In this document: positions 33,869-43,664 of the stretch, piece after piece
Position numbering within the stretch: position 1 is the first letter of the stretch
How the letters are laid out: every line of letters starts with the position of its first letter
Assembly (NCBI GenBank): GCA_031549965.1
Contig: JAVBPB010000032.1
Span: 5,314 to 69,313 of the forward strand
DNA: 64,000 nucleotides
From: JAVBPB01 sp031549965
GTDB taxonomy: Bacteria > Bacillota > Clostridia > Lachnospirales > Lachnospiraceae
Reading direction: 5' to 3'
The notes under the pieces: generated by a model
The model's database searches: none
What the model was told of the DNA's origin: nothing
What the model saw: only the letters and a program-made list of their open reading frames with translations
Made by a program: the position numbers and the translations under genes

Positions 33869-35452
33869 TTATTCTCTGTATTTTTCCCTTTCTCTAATAT
33901 AAAATCCGATTCTTTCTCCATTGTTTTTTATAAAATTATTATATTGCTGCTTTAGATAATATTCAATTTTTTCGATACCTGCCATTTGCAATTTAACTAA
34001 AAATGTATTAAATATTGATTCAAATTCTTTGTCAAATAAGCCCAATTCCAAAGCAACTGAATATGTTGATAAAATAGAGGAACAATCAAGTATTTCATCC
34101 TTAATATTTTCATCATTAAATCTAAAGAATTCCGTCATAGGACTTATAGTGGAAGATTTCCATAAAGCAGGAAAACTGCTGGCTTCTTCAGGCGAATCAA
34201 CTGAAATCTTTTGTAAAGGTTCATTGCCCCATCCCCACACTGAAGTGTCTGCATATCTATATGCATTAGCCTCAGGAAGTGCCCTGTATTCATTGCTACC
34301 TACAGATTCCCAATGTTTACCTTCAATGCCAAGCCACGTTAAGTTCCAATAATTCTGATTATTCTTAAGCTTATCTAATAGTTGTAAACTTCTTTCATAA
34401 TTTTTACTGGCCTTTGCTATTGAAATTCCATTATTAGTATATTTAGCAATTGTCTTTTTTGAATCCTTGGTTATATCATAAATTTCCGGTTCCCATTCTG
34501 GATGCTTTCCCATAATGTCTATATATGATAAGCTGGCTGAACCTATATTCCAGATTAGTGAGGCACTTGTTCCATTTTCAAACGCTGTTTGAGCTGAAAC
34601 TTTATTTGAAACCGCGGTACTTGACCAATATCCCTTTTCTCTAAAACTTTTCATTAATTTTACAAATTCAAAATATTCTGGCATCTTATATATGTTAACT
34701 ATATCGTAGTTCATCTCCCCATCCTTGTATTGAACTGCAAAAGGAGAATGGGTTAAGCCACAAGAAACTTCAAATAAATTATATTTTTGCCAAAAAAATA
34801 AATTAGCCAATTCATCATTATCCACACTTACAGCGTAAGGAAGAATGTCAATATCCTCATCATTGACTACAGCATCATAGTATTCTTCCAAATCTTCAAT
34901 TGTCTCTAAAGGAGGAAGATTATACTTTTTTCTAAGATCTCCTCTTATGGCAACAACGTTATAGCCTGCATATTCAATCTGATTATTTGGAATCATATAA
35001 ATCTTGCCATCAATTTTAGCCTGCTCAAATGATTCCTTAGGCTGATTTTGATATGTAAGGGGCATATAATTCTTTATATCTTCCATAGTAATTTCGTGAA
35101 GAGATCCTCTTCTTGCCTCAGAATCATAAAAGCACCAATCGGAAGTATAAATTAAATCAACATCAACTCCTGATGCTAATATTTGAGGATACTTTTGAAC
35201 ATAATCGCCCCATGAAATATAATTAATAATTAAAGTAGCATTTAAATCTTCTTTTATCCATTTATTTAATTGTTCGTTAACTAAATCTGCATCTTCAGGC
35301 TTGTTACCAATTAAATACATATAAAGAGTAACTTGCTCTGGTTTATTGGATAAATTATTATTTTTAGGAAGATTTGTCTTAAGTGCAAAAAATATCGAAA
35401 TTATAACCAATAAAATTATAATTGAAAATATACCTATTTTCTTTAATGTCAT
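33869..35452 (-). CDS. extracellular solute-binding protein (family 1, LipO/DUF3502-like), no lipobox
   Basis: 527 residues. A positively charged N-terminus and one hydrophobic helix (about 8-24, FSIIILLVIISIFFAL) lack the Cys of a lipobox, so it stays membrane-anchored or is cleaved. The solute-binding fold has LYMYLIGNKPEDADLV, LNKWIKEDLNATL, and LIYTSDWCFYDSE near 110. This subgroup usually serves polysaccharide or oligosaccharide ABC importers with two permeases, but none is adjacent. Instead a chemoreceptor lies 100 bp upstream on the same strand. The ATG at 35452 follows AGGGGG. It could deliver ligand to that receptor, which is an inference. Confidence 0.87.
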   Translation of the reverse strand: MTLKKIGIFSIIILLVIISIFFALKTNLPKNNNLSNKPEQVTLYMYLIGNKPEDADLVNEQLNKWIKEDLNATLIINYISWGDYVQKYPQILASGVDVDLIYTSDWCFYDSEARRGSLHEITMEDIKNYMPLTYQNQPKESFEQAKIDGKIYMIPNNQIEYAGYNVVAIRGDLRKKYNLPPLETIEDLEEYYDAVVNDEDIDILPYAVSVDNDELANLFFWQKYNLFEVSCGLTHSPFAVQYKDGEMNYDIVNIYKMPEYFEFVKLMKSFREKGYWSSTAVSNKVSAQTAFENGTSASLIWNIGSASLSYIDIMGKHPEWEPEIYDITKDSKKTIAKYTNNGISIAKASKNYERSLQLLDKLKNNQNYWNLTWLGIEGKHWESVGSNEYRALPEANAYRYADTSVWGWGNEPLQKISVDSPEEASSFPALWKSSTISPMTEFFRFNDENIKDEILDCSSILSTYSVALELGLFDKEFESIFNTFLVKLQMAGIEKIEYYLKQQYNNFIKNNGERIGFYIREREKYRE

Positions 35453-35552
35453 CTCTCTCCCCCTAACTTTGCCTTTAATAAAGTTCACTCTAATTAATAT
35501 AAACATCAATTTGATATTTATTAAATAATTAGAGTGAAAATGCTACTTCATA

Positions 35553-37877
35553 CTACATGTTAAATTTATCTATTGAAGATTTTAACTCAGAAGTAATTTT
35601 ATTTAATTTTTGACCTAAGTCTGTTAATTCAGCCATTGATCTTTCTTGCTCAATAATGGATGCACTTATTTCTTCTGTAGCTGCCGCAGAATCATCCGCA
35701 ACTATTGAAATTTTATCAATTGCTCTGTTTATTCTATTCTTATATTCACTCATGTCTTTAATTGCTTGAGATAAACTATGTATCTGAGCTTGAATACTTT
35801 CTATTGCATGTGATATTTCATCAAAAACTTCTTTTGTATTCTCAACATGAACTTCTTGCTTTTTATTAATTCTATATACATCATTGGTAAAGTTTTTAGT
35901 ATTTTCAATTCTTTTCTTAATTTCAGTAATTATCTTATCTATTTCGTTAGCTGCTTCTGCTGATTGACCAGCAAGCTTTCCTACTTCACCAGCTACAACC
36001 GCAAAGCCTTTTCCAGCTTCACCAGCTCTTGCTGCTTCAATAGATGAATTAAGGGATAACAGATTAGTTTCATCTGAAATTTTTGCAATTGTAGTAACAA
36101 TTTCACTAATTGCATTTGAAGAATTACCAAGTTCAACAATTGAACCTACAACATTCTTTAATACAGAATTCATTTCATTAGAACTTTGTATTAATTCCTG
36201 TACTTTTTCTTTACCTGATGAGCTTAATACATTAGCTACATCTGAAGATTTTGCAACATTATCTGAACATTCTATTACTTGTATAATCTTTTTTGATAGA
36301 TTTTCTGCAACTTCTATACTTTCATTAACATTAGATACCTGAACATCTAATCCTGAAGCAACACTTTCAATTGCTATGGATATTTGTTTTGTTGTTTCTA
36401 AGTTAACGTTTGAAGTATCAAATACTCTGTCTGAAACCTGATTAACATTCTCAGATGAGTTAGCAGATTTTTGAATTAATTCCCTTACGTTATTAACCAT
36501 TATGTCAAATGTTTCTGACAAATCCATAAATTCGTCGCCTCTGTTTAATTTTGATTTAACTGTAAGATCTCCGCTGGCAACCTTCTTCATAGACTTTCTA
36601 AGGCTTCTTATTGCCCTTGAGAAATCAAGTGTTAATAATGTAGTTACAAATGATGCTGCAACTAGTAACACAATACCAATAATAATAATCGATAATTGAA
36701 GTTTGCTAATTGATTTCTCTAATATTGTAAGAGGAGTTACTGTTATAACAGTCCAGCCAGTTAATTTAGATTTTGAATATGCTACAAATGAATTACCATA
36801 TTCAAATGAATCCAAATCAGATTCAGAATTAAATGCCTCTTGAACATATTTTTCGTTGATTAACGAAGTATAGATAAGTGAAGGGTCTGAATGAACTAAT
36901 ACATTACCTTCGCTGTCTAATATCATAATATTGGCATCATTCTCATTGATTTCAGAAAAGCTGTCAACTGCCCCCTGAAGGATTGAAGGATCCAGATTTA
37001 ATAAAATCATAGTTCCATAAAAAGTACCATTAACCTTTACAGATGATCTCATCATTCTCGCAAGAGATATTACTTTTTTAGGATTAGTTAATACCAATTC
37101 TTCCTCATGTAAAGGAACCCAAACAAATTTTCCATAATCCTTTTCATCCATCGTTTTATAAATTTCATTTGCCTTAAGCTTTGAAAATTCAACGCCACCA
37201 TTATTATATTTAGGATCAAGCTTTGGAAGTCCAACACTTAATTGCTTATCTCTTGCAATCCAAACAGAAGTAATTTTATTATTCTGTCCTTGAACTGACT
37301 TTAAAACAGAGTTTTGAATGTTTAGTGTAAAATTAGCTTTTTCAGTACTATTTAATTTGTTAATATCCATGGATATAACATCAAATAAACCTTTGCCGTT
37401 TGAATTTAACTTCGCAGAGTTATTCGCTATACTATTAGTAATACTTTCTATCTGACTGCTTACAGAGTCAAGATAAAGTTGTGTCTGTGCTATTGTACTT
37501 TTTGAATTTGTCTCTAATTCTGATTTAAATAAAGAACTTGCCTGCATACTTGCTGTAATTCCTAATACAAGAAGCATAATTAAAATACTTGGAATGAAAA
37601 CTAATAAAATCTTTAGTGAAATAGTAAGCTTAAGCCTTTGATTAACTACCTTATCTAGCTTCTTATCCAAATTACTATTTTCAAGTTTCTCCATTCTTCT
37701 TTTTGAAACCTTATTAATTTTTTCTCTTACCTTTTTTTCTTTTGTCTTTTTTTCTTTAATCTTTTTTTCTTTAACCTTTTTTTCCTTGACTTTTTTTTCT
37801 TTGACTTTTTTTACTTTCTTTTCTTTTGGAATATTACCTGATTTAACTGCCTTTTTTTCATCTTTGTGGCCTTCCAT
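35553..37877 (-). CDS. methyl-accepting chemotaxis protein with lysine-rich cytoplasmic N-terminus
   Basis: 774 residues from the ATG at 37877 (AAGGTGG upstream). Residues 1-85 are cytoplasmic and extremely basic, with about six near-perfect five-residue repeats of the form K-V-K-E-K (about 22-53). The first transmembrane helix is at about 88-108 and the Cache sensor at about 115-385 (with [12 protein letters not shown] and [10 protein letters not shown]). The second transmembrane helix lies at about 390-412, HAMP at 413-468, and the tip near 615 ([24 protein letters not shown]). The basic repeat tail is not a usual part of chemoreceptors. It sits between the malEFG operon and a solute-binding protein, suggesting a sugar-related ligand. 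Confidence 0.94.
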   Translation of the reverse strand: MEGHKDEKKAVKSGNIPKEKKVKKVKEKKVKEKKVKEKKIKEKKTKEKKVREKINKVSKRRMEKLENSNLDKKLDKVVNQRLKLTISLKILLVFIPSILIMLLVLGITASMQASSLFKSELETNSKSTIAQTQLYLDSVSSQIESITNSIANNSAKLNSNGKGLFDVISMDINKLNSTEKANFTLNIQNSVLKSVQGQNNKITSVWIARDKQLSVGLPKLDPKYNNGGVEFSKLKANEIYKTMDEKDYGKFVWVPLHEEELVLTNPKKVISLARMMRSSVKVNGTFYGTMILLNLDPSILQGAVDSFSEINENDANIMILDSEGNVLVHSDPSLIYTSLINEKYVQEAFNSESDLDSFEYGNSFVAYSKSKLTGWTVITVTPLTILEKSISKLQLSIIIIGIVLLVAASFVTTLLTLDFSRAIRSLRKSMKKVASGDLTVKSKLNRGDEFMDLSETFDIMVNNVRELIQKSANSSENVNQVSDRVFDTSNVNLETTKQISIAIESVASGLDVQVSNVNESIEVAENLSKKIIQVIECSDNVAKSSDVANVLSSSGKEKVQELIQSSNEMNSVLKNVVGSIVELGNSSNAISEIVTTIAKISDETNLLSLNSSIEAARAGEAGKGFAVVAGEVGKLAGQSAEAANEIDKIITEIKKRIENTKNFTNDVYRINKKQEVHVENTKEVFDEISHAIESIQAQIHSLSQAIKDMSEYKNRINRAIDKISIVADDSAAATEEISASIIEQERSMAELTDLGQKLNKITSELKSSIDKFNM

Positions 37878-38009
37878 AATTTCCCACCTTCTCAATGTTT
37901 TAGTAGCACTATTAATATCCTTTTTCTATATTTCCACTTTTTTTTACACTATAATTATAACCTTTTTTCGCTATTAAATCAATACTTTTTAATAATCTTA
38001 TTAACAAAT

Positions 38010-38030
38010 GGGCAGACCAATGGTCTGCCC
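38010..38030 (-). terminator. hairpin after the malEFG operon
   Basis: GGGCAGACC (38010-38018) and GGTCTGCCC (38022-38030) form a 9-bp G+C-rich stem with a 3-nt loop, 20 bp past the malG stop. The T run on the minus strand is short, so read-through into the chemoreceptor gene is possible. Confidence 0.65.
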
Positions 38031-38050
38031 CCAATATTGATTATTGATAT

Positions 38051-40597
38051 TTACTCTTTTACTGCACCAGCTGATAATCCTTGAACAATATACTTCTGGA
38101 AATAACTAAATAATAAGGTAATAGGTACTGCAACTAAAATTGCACCCGCAGCAAACATTGTATATTGATTAGCTGATTTTTGATTAGAAACCATTTCGAA
38201 TAACCCGATTGCAAGGGTTTTCTTCTCTGAAGCTGTAAGTAACATTCTTGGCATAATATAATCCATCCAAGGTGCCATAAAGGAAGTTACTGCTACGAAT
38301 GATACCATTGGCATACCAAGCGGTAAAATAATTTCGTAGAATGTTCTTAAATTAGATGCACCATCAATCCTTGCTGCTTCATCAAGGCTCTTTGGAATAG
38401 TATCAAAATAACCTTTTACAAGCCATGTATTATATGGAATCTGACCTGCAACATATACTAAAATTAATCCCAAATGGGTATTAACAAGCGATGCAGTTTT
38501 TGTAATGCCTTCGAACATAGTAATACTTGACAATAATGTATATGTAGCAACCATAGTTGAAAAGCTTGGGAATATTTGTATTATTAACATTGCCATCAAT
38601 CCAGCTTTTTTACCTTTAAATCTAAATCTTGAATATACATAAGCTGAAGATACTGCTAAGGTACATGTAAGTATCATATTAGCTATTGCTATCTTAAAGC
38701 TGTTTACATACCATTTAGCATAGTCTGTATTAATAAATAAACGCTCATACTGTACTAGTGTAATCTTCTTAGGTATTGGATTTGTTCCAACTGATGCCAG
38801 TGAGGTTGACTCATTAAATGAAGAACCAAGTACAAAAGCTAGAGGATATATTACAATTAAAGTTATAGTTAATAATAATGTAACTGCTAAAGTTTTAATA
38901 GCCCATTTACGTTTAAATATAAACATTACTACAAGTGCCACAAGATAAATTATGAACACAACCATTATGTCAAACTTACCTATAGCTTTAGGTGTTGATA
39001 AGAATAATGATTGCTCTGAACCTGGTGAAATTCTTATAGCATTATCACCTGAGCTTTTTGCATTAATAGTAAAGTTATCATTATCATCAATTGTTTTTCC
39101 ACTCTTATACTTAAATAAGCACTTACCTTCAACAGTAATTCTTATTTCTTTGTCAAATGGTTTTGAAAACATAAAATATGTTAAAACATTCTCTCCAAAG
39201 TTCTTATAGCATTCATCTGATGTTAATGAACTTGATTCATATTTAACCACTTTATCATAATAATTATTAATTACTTTTAAAGCTTTTTCAACTGCTTTTG
39301 AATCATCAATTGCTTTTTGACTGTCACGGTAGCTTTCCATTTCAGATATAAGACTTCCTACCATTGCATCAAGTTTTTCTTTTGTTTTTAAATTCAAATC
39401 TCTAATCTTAACTTCTGCTTCATCAGCAATTGATTCTTCTAATTGTGGAATGTCCGTAATTGGAGTATTATCAATATTAGTAACACTTGATGAATTTATT
39501 GCCATCATCTCTTTACTATAGGCATTCATTTCGTTGGTAAACTGAGTATTGTATTTCTTAATAATATTTTGACCTGCAAGTTCTAGTTTAATAGTATTTA
39601 AACTTTCAACTCTATACTTAATATCAGATACATAATCATCAATTGCTTTAATTTCTGATGATTCTAAATTATCTACAAGGTATTTTACTTTTGTTTTAGA
39701 AACATCTCTAAATAATTCAGCTGATACAGAATCGTCTTCATATACTGTTTTAGCTTGAGCCACATAAACATTTTTGTATATTTCAGAAATTTCTTTAAAT
39801 CCTATTACAACAAAGATTTCAGTCTTATTACTTTGTACTGATTTTATCTTTACGCTAGAATTACTATTTTTAACCATGGCTTCATAATCGTCTTTAACTT
39901 CCTTAGTAACAAGTTTTTCAAATTCTTTTTGTTCCTTCTCAATCAATTCTTGTTTAATAATTTCCTGACCATTATAAATTTTTTGCATATCAACATTCTT
40001 AATTCTTTCTATTGAAGTTATTTGAGCCTTTAAATCTCCTGTCGCTTTAATAGATGAAAAATCTGCTGTAATGGCACTACTAAGCCCATTTAATAGTTCA
40101 TTGGCCTTTGTAATCACTTCGTCAAGGCTGAATGCTCCATTTTGAAGTTCTTTTATGTAATCTTCAAGTACAGTAACATATGCTTTTAAATTCTCAGTGC
40201 TTGCACTACTATCTATATTTTGAATTTTACTTATTCTTGAATTTAAAGATTTTACTATTGATTTATAACCCTTAATAAGGTTCTTCTTATATGATGCACT
40301 GTTTTCTTTGTAATAATCTGCAACACGTGCATTTATAATACTTTCATCATATGCTTTATTGTAAATCATTGCTAACTCGCCAGCAAAAGAATTCTGAGTC
40401 ATAATTTCAACTTTAGAAAATTCTAATGTAGCAGGATTTTCTGCATTTTTGTAAGTATATGCTGCAAATGTTTCAAGTAAAGATTCACTATTATCACTGG
40501 CGGAAAATGTATCTGTTATATTAACCTGTTTTCCACATCCAGTTAATAGAAAAGCAAGCAACATTACAAGAAAACCAATTTTAATTGTTTTTTTCAT
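38051..40597 (-). CDS. malG: MalG-type ABC sugar permease fused to a large N-terminal lipoprotein-like domain
   Basis: 848 residues, against about 280 for ordinary MalG. The N-terminus is a lipoprotein signal (LLAFLLTGCG, Cys at 21). About 520 residues of extracellular, mostly helical and coiled-coil-prone sequence follow (about 22-545, with many K, E, S and N). A first membrane helix lies at about 547-564. The last 283 residues are a complete MalG permease, with six helices and the EAA loop EAARIDGASNLRTFYEIILPLG. It pairs with MalF (gap 23 bp) for maltodextrin-type uptake. The extracellular part may act like the large loop of E. coli MalF in docking MalE. No internal stop or second start suggests separate genes. 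Confidence 0.92.
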   Translation of the reverse strand: MKKTIKIGFLVMLLAFLLTGCGKQVNITDTFSASDNSESLLETFAAYTYKNAENPATLEFSKVEIMTQNSFAGELAMIYNKAYDESIINARVADYYKENSASYKKNLIKGYKSIVKSLNSRISKIQNIDSSASTENLKAYVTVLEDYIKELQNGAFSLDEVITKANELLNGLSSAITADFSSIKATGDLKAQITSIERIKNVDMQKIYNGQEIIKQELIEKEQKEFEKLVTKEVKDDYEAMVKNSNSSVKIKSVQSNKTEIFVVIGFKEISEIYKNVYVAQAKTVYEDDSVSAELFRDVSKTKVKYLVDNLESSEIKAIDDYVSDIKYRVESLNTIKLELAGQNIIKKYNTQFTNEMNAYSKEMMAINSSSVTNIDNTPITDIPQLEESIADEAEVKIRDLNLKTKEKLDAMVGSLISEMESYRDSQKAIDDSKAVEKALKVINNYYDKVVKYESSSLTSDECYKNFGENVLTYFMFSKPFDKEIRITVEGKCLFKYKSGKTIDDNDNFTINAKSSGDNAIRISPGSEQSLFLSTPKAIGKFDIMVVFIIYLVALVVMFIFKRKWAIKTLAVTLLLTITLIVIYPLAFVLGSSFNESTSLASVGTNPIPKKITLVQYERLFINTDYAKWYVNSFKIAIANMILTCTLAVSSAYVYSRFRFKGKKAGLMAMLIIQIFPSFSTMVATYTLLSSITMFEGITKTASLVNTHLGLILVYVAGQIPYNTWLVKGYFDTIPKSLDEAARIDGASNLRTFYEIILPLGMPMVSFVAVTSFMAPWMDYIMPRMLLTASEKKTLAIGLFEMVSNQKSANQYTMFAAGAILVAVPITLLFSYFQKYIVQGLSAGAVKE

Positions 40598-40620
40598 TGT
40601 CCATTTCTCCCTTAACTGTT

Positions 40621-41940
40621 TTATAATTCTTCCTTGAAAGCATTTGTTCTTCTAAAGTTCCATATTGAGAATGTACCAACAATAACGAAGATAACTAATG
40701 ACATTAAGGCTGCAATATTATATCTGCTTGTATCAACTGTCAACTTGTAAATCCATGTAATTAGGATGTCCGTTCCACCAGCACCACTACCACCATCATA
40801 AATACCAGTTGGATTTCCTCTTGTTAAGTAATAGATAGAACCAAAGTTATTAAAGTTAGTAGCAAGTGTCATTACTATGACAGGACTTGTAGCAGATAAT
40901 ACCATAGGGAATGTTATTGATTTGAATTTTTGGAATGATGTTGCTCCATCAATATCTGCCGCTTCATATAAATCATCTGAAATACTTGTAAGTGTTCCAG
41001 TCAACAATGCCATAAAGTAAGGAAAACCTAACCATAGGTTTACTACAACACACATTACTCTTGCAAGTGTTGTATCAGATAACCAACCGATATTTTCTTT
41101 AAACACTCCAAAATATGTATTAATAATACCGGCATCTTTAAGTATTAGGTTAATTGGTCCAAATTGTCCGTTTAATAAGTTATACCATACCATCAAAGAA
41201 ATCATAGCTGGTACTGCATATGGTAAAATAAATACTGTACGCCAAAATTTTTTGTATTTAACCCATTTACTGTTTAAGAATATAGCAATTAATAATCCAA
41301 TGAAATAACAAGTTACACTGGCTGAAATAGCCCATATAATTGTCCAAATGAATATACTTGCAAATGTATTACTCCACATTGGAAGATTAATCATATTTTT
41401 AATATTTTCTAATCCCACCCAGCTAATTAAGCTTTTAGGAGGAACATAATTTGGAGCTGAATAATTTGTAAATGCTAATAATAAACCAAATATCAGAGGC
41501 AACACTATGAAAAAGCACACTAAAAGCAGCGCAGGTGACATTGTAATATATGGGAATAAACGATCCCAAAAATTGTGTATAAATTCTTTAAATTTTACAG
41601 GTTTTCCGCCTGCATCAAGCTTTCTTCCTGATTTTATAGCATCATTTAAGTTTGCTATATAAATTAGCAAAACAATTAAACATATAAATACAGTAATAAT
41701 TCCCGCTATCATTATCTTTATAGAATGGTCATTCTTCGACATATCTACGCCTGTATATCCTGTTATAGTACCTAGAGTTATAAGTCCATGCAAGTTAGTA
41801 ATAATTGTTTTGATTGATAGAAGTGTAAGAACCTCTATTATCATAAAAACTGCCGCTTTAACGTATTCTTTCGTTACAACAAGCTGACCTAAACCCATAA
41901 ACAATAATGATAAAAGACCTGCTTTTTTTGAATTATTCAT
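40621..41940 (-). CDS. malF: MalF-type ABC sugar permease
   Basis: 439 residues from the ATG at 41940 (GGGTGG upstream); a longer reading to 42012 would begin in the intergenic region. Two or three extra N-terminal helices (about 10-110, with GLLSLLFMGLGQLV) precede the permease core of six helices. The EAA motif is EAADIDGATSFQKFKSITFPM (about 330-350). It forms the transmembrane channel with MalG for maltose/maltodextrin-like sugars. The ATPase subunit is not encoded nearby and is probably a shared MsmK/MalK type from elsewhere. Confidence 0.93.
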   Translation of the reverse strand: MNNSKKAGLLSLLFMGLGQLVVTKEYVKAAVFMIIEVLTLLSIKTIITNLHGLITLGTITGYTGVDMSKNDHSIKIMIAGIITVFICLIVLLIYIANLNDAIKSGRKLDAGGKPVKFKEFIHNFWDRLFPYITMSPALLLVCFFIVLPLIFGLLLAFTNYSAPNYVPPKSLISWVGLENIKNMINLPMWSNTFASIFIWTIIWAISASVTCYFIGLLIAIFLNSKWVKYKKFWRTVFILPYAVPAMISLMVWYNLLNGQFGPINLILKDAGIINTYFGVFKENIGWLSDTTLARVMCVVVNLWLGFPYFMALLTGTLTSISDDLYEAADIDGATSFQKFKSITFPMVLSATSPVIVMTLATNFNNFGSIYYLTRGNPTGIYDGGSGAGGTDILITWIYKLTVDTSRYNIAALMSLVIFVIVGTFSIWNFRRTNAFKEEL

Positions 41941-42060
41941 TACTGCCACCCTTCCTGATTTTGTTATAAAGATAGATTTGGCTGTAACACCAAATCTATC
42001 TGATAAGCTCAATTAATCAAATACATATTCTTTATACTTGACTTTGAACTGTTACGCAAA

Positions 42061-43359
42061 TTAATTTGAACTTTCTTTAATTGCTGTTATAGCTCCACTA
42101 ATTTCAGTTTGAACATCTTTTCCATCCCAAATGTTAGCAAATGCTGTTGGCATTGAGTTCCAGAAACCTGCCATTTCAGGAATACTTGGCATTGGGAATG
42201 CATGTGAGAATTGAGCCATAAATCCATTATCAATATCATTATATCCTGTAACTGTTTTAGAAGCTGAAATCATTCCAGTCATTTCATATCTTAATCCAGC
42301 AAGTTCATTAGCACAGAAATCTGCAAACATTTTAGCTGCAATTGGATATTGAGTATATGAGCTTACATATAATCCACGAACACCTGTAAAGCTTACTGAT
42401 TTACTAGCACCAAATGATGGAATTTCTGCTACACCAACATTAAGACCTGCATCTTTGTAAGTTCCAACATTCCATGTACCATCAATAGTCATTGCACAAT
42501 TACCTTCCATAAATGCTGCTTTACCTGCATCATATGTAGCATCTGCTGAGTTTACATCATAAATTTTAGTTCTTAATTCGTTATAATATTTTAATGCATC
42601 GATTGCTGCTGGAGTATCAAATGGAATGATGCTTGCATCTGAACCATTGTCACCAAAAAGGTTTCCAGTGTGTCCAACGAATGCATATGCATAGTAAGCA
42701 TTTCCTACATCCCACATCATAGCATATTTGTTACTTGATGAATCATTAAAGCTACTTGCAAATGCAATTACGTCATCCCAAGTAGCTGGAACTTCTGTAA
42801 TTAAATCTTTGTTGTAGAATAATGCATAACCATCAAGTGCTAATGGATATCCAATTTGTTTTCCTTCATATGAAGTAGCTGTTAATGCTGCTTCTAAGAA
42901 ATTGTTTGCATCGTATCCTGCCATGTCGTTGTCAAGAACAACACCTGCTGAAACTAATTGTCCAAGTTTATCATGAGGAGCTACAAATACGTCAGCACCT
43001 GTTCCGTTAGGACCATCAAGGATAATTTTGTTAGCTGTATCGCCTGATTCAACGTTTTCAAATGATACTACTACACCATATTTAGCTTCGAATTGTTTCG
43101 CTGCTTCTTGAATAAATGTACCTGATGCATCACTTGATTCCCAAACTTTTAATGTTGCACCTGCTTCTGGAGTTAATCCAGCTTCAGCTTGAGCTGCTGT
43201 TGTTTCTTCTTGAGCTGCTGCTGTTGTTCCTTCTGTTGCTTTTGTTGTTGCTGCTGTAGTTGTTTCTTCTTCAGCACCTTTGTTACCACAAGCTACTAAA
43301 GTAGCTGTTACCATTACAAGTACTACTAATAATGATACTAGTTTTGAAAATTTCTTCAT
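42061..43359 (-). CDS. malE: maltose/maltodextrin-type solute-binding lipoprotein
   Basis: 432 residues. A lipoprotein signal (VTATLVACGNKG, lipid-modified Cys at about 25) is followed by a flexible T-, A- and E-rich tether (about 30-65) typical of Lachnospiraceae lipoproteins, then the binding fold (LKVWESSDASGTFIQEAAKQFE, PLALDGYALFYNKDLI, GVRGLYVSSY). It captures the sugar at the cell surface and hands it to MalFG. The start has GAGGAGG. It is the first gene of malE-malF-malG. The richer codon use (TTC/GCT/GGA) compared with its neighbours is consistent with strong expression. Confidence 0.94.
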   Translation of the reverse strand: MKKFSKLVSLLVVLVMVTATLVACGNKGAEEETTTAATTKATEGTTAAAQEETTAAQAEAGLTPEAGATLKVWESSDASGTFIQEAAKQFEAKYGVVVSFENVESGDTANKIILDGPNGTGADVFVAPHDKLGQLVSAGVVLDNDMAGYDANNFLEAALTATSYEGKQIGYPLALDGYALFYNKDLITEVPATWDDVIAFASSFNDSSSNKYAMMWDVGNAYYAYAFVGHTGNLFGDNGSDASIIPFDTPAAIDALKYYNELRTKIYDVNSADATYDAGKAAFMEGNCAMTIDGTWNVGTYKDAGLNVGVAEIPSFGASKSVSFTGVRGLYVSSYTQYPIAAKMFADFCANELAGLRYEMTGMISASKTVTGYNDIDNGFMAQFSHAFPMPSIPEMAGFWNSMPTAFANIWDGKDVQTEISGAITAIKESSN

Positions 43360-43664
43360 AATTTTCCTCCTCTAAATTTTTCTTATTGAGATAATCTTAA
43401 AGATCATCTATAATAGTAGGTGATTGTAACAATTCTTTAAAAGCATGTAACAATAACCATGAATATATATTATCATTACTTTTTAATTTATGATAGGAAC
43501 AATTTTTATTAGTTTAGGTAATATTTTAATTTAGTATATTGTAATTTTGAGCAAATATGATAAAATAATAGTATGTATGACTCAATTTATTGTGCAATCA
43601 TAATAAATTTATTCAGATGTTAACGTTTCCATAAAAAATTTACTAATACCAAGAGGTGAAAAGA
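43360..43664. other. 305-bp divergent regulatory region between malE and the YesN-type regulator
   Basis: A+T-rich without an ORF. On the plus strand there is a promoter candidate at 43539-43566. On the minus strand TTGTTACA occurs twice 18 bp apart (about 43430-43455), possibly a regulator site. No riboswitch was recognised. Confidence 0.5.
43539..43566 (+). promoter_or_regulatory. promoter candidate for the two-component operon
   Basis: TTGTAA (43539-43544), 16 bp, TAAAAT (43561-43566), about 100 bp before the start of the regulator gene. Confidence 0.45.
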
